Assembly: GCF_013177695.1 (NCBI RefSeq)
Contig: NZ_WOEY01000032.1
Span: 17,889-81,888 of the forward strand
Reading direction: 5' to 3'
Origin: Paraburkholderia solitsugae
GTDB taxonomy: Bacteria; Pseudomonadota; Gammaproteobacteria; Burkholderiales; Burkholderiaceae
Length of the DNA: 64,000 nucleotides
Shown: in pieces, positions 63,899 to 64,000 of the stretch
Numbering within the stretch: the stretch's first letter is position 1
How the letters are laid out: every line of letters begins with the position of its first letter
Translations under genes and position numbers: made by a program
Notes under the pieces: model-generated
Database searches by the model: none
Told to the model about the DNA's origin: nothing
Seen by the model: only the letters and a program-made list of their open reading frames with translations

Positions 63899-64000
63899 TT
63901 AATAATTTTCTGGCTGCAAATAGGGCTGCAGGAGCGTGACGACCAACTGCGCCATCTCGTCCAGGGTGCCGGTGCCTGGCAGGGGCTCCCAGCGCCCGCT
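63899..64000 (-). CDS. 3' end of a gene running off the right edge
   Basis: On the minus strand an open frame of 33 codons reaches the edge and ends in TAA: it reads SGRWEPLPGTGTLDEMAQLV and then VTLLQPYLQPENY. Codon use is GC-rich and gene-like until the last codons, and no other frame looks better. The product cannot be named from this piece. It shares the strand of the LacI-type gene, 129 bp upstream of that gene's start. Confidence 0.5.
   Translation of the reverse strand, partial: SGRWEPLPGTGTLDEMAQLVVTLLQPYLQPENY

Noticed and set aside
1..64000. CRISPR arrays, tRNA or rRNA genes, prophage or toxin-antitoxin modules
   Set aside because: I looked for regularly spaced repeats, tRNA cloverleaf landmarks and phage structural genes and found none.

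Overview
The window reads as a chromosomal stretch of a Burkholderiaceae bacterium, most likely Paraburkholderia. Codon use is GC-rich. The lux cassette has the RsaL-separated BraI/BraR layout known from plant-associated Paraburkholderia. A T-rich intergenic repeat of the kind common in that genus occurs twice. No rRNA, tRNA, CRISPR array or prophage was seen.

Region 1 (1-17.2 kb) is an exopolysaccharide locus. A complete pelABCDEFG operon (2161-15025) encodes the Pel (GalNAc/GalN-rich) machinery and is followed on the same strand by two extra secreted hydrolases: a GH114-like lipoprotein and a free-standing homologue of the PelA hydrolase domain. Divergent from pelA is a secreted spherulin-4 (GH135-like) glycosidase gene whose leader matches a c-di-GMP-I (GEMM) riboswitch. 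The locus therefore holds three hydrolase types aimed at galactosamine polymers, and c-di-GMP inputs both at the protein level (PelD) and at the RNA level. The hydrolase domain inside PelA itself looks degenerate.

Region 2 (17.2-31.2 kb) holds housekeeping and catabolic genes: argO/argP, a type II NADH dehydrogenase, a LysR gene, an FAD amine oxidoreductase/cupin/aldehyde dehydrogenase group, a small lipoprotein, an unusual TPR/ATP-grasp protein, and a LysR-controlled M20 amidohydrolase plus MFS transporter with a clear palindromic operator.

Region 3 (31.2-33 kb) is a repeat copy split by a 1473-bp single-ORF IS66-family element. The element sits exactly in the tip of the repeat's hairpin, and its transposase has a frameshift near the N-terminus.

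Region 4 (33-45.9 kb) contains an AraC regulator, a serine acetyltransferase, small unknown genes and an SDR. It also contains an apparently decaying sugar-acid cluster: an IlvD/Edd dehydratase remnant, a four-gene ABC importer, an SMP-30 lactonase and a FadR-type GntR regulator. The braR/rsaL/braI quorum-sensing cassette with a lux box lies here.

Region 5 (45.9-49 kb) has a universal stress protein, an FNR-type oxygen sensor with all four iron-sulfur cysteines, and an EgtB-type sulfoxide synthase without visible partners.

Region 6 (49-58.2 kb) is a seven-gene minus-strand cluster with a divergent LysR gene: MFS, D-glutamate cyclase, D-serine-dehydratase-like PLP enzyme, RidA, M81 (MlrC-like) metallopeptidase, MFS, and ornithine cyclodeaminase family. 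It looks like a catabolic route for a D-amino-acid-containing compound.

Region 7 (58.2-64 kb) has a two-subunit molybdenum oxidoreductase, an aldo/keto reductase divergent from an HxlR regulator with two N-terminal cysteines, a LacI-type regulator, and the 3' end of another gene at the right edge.
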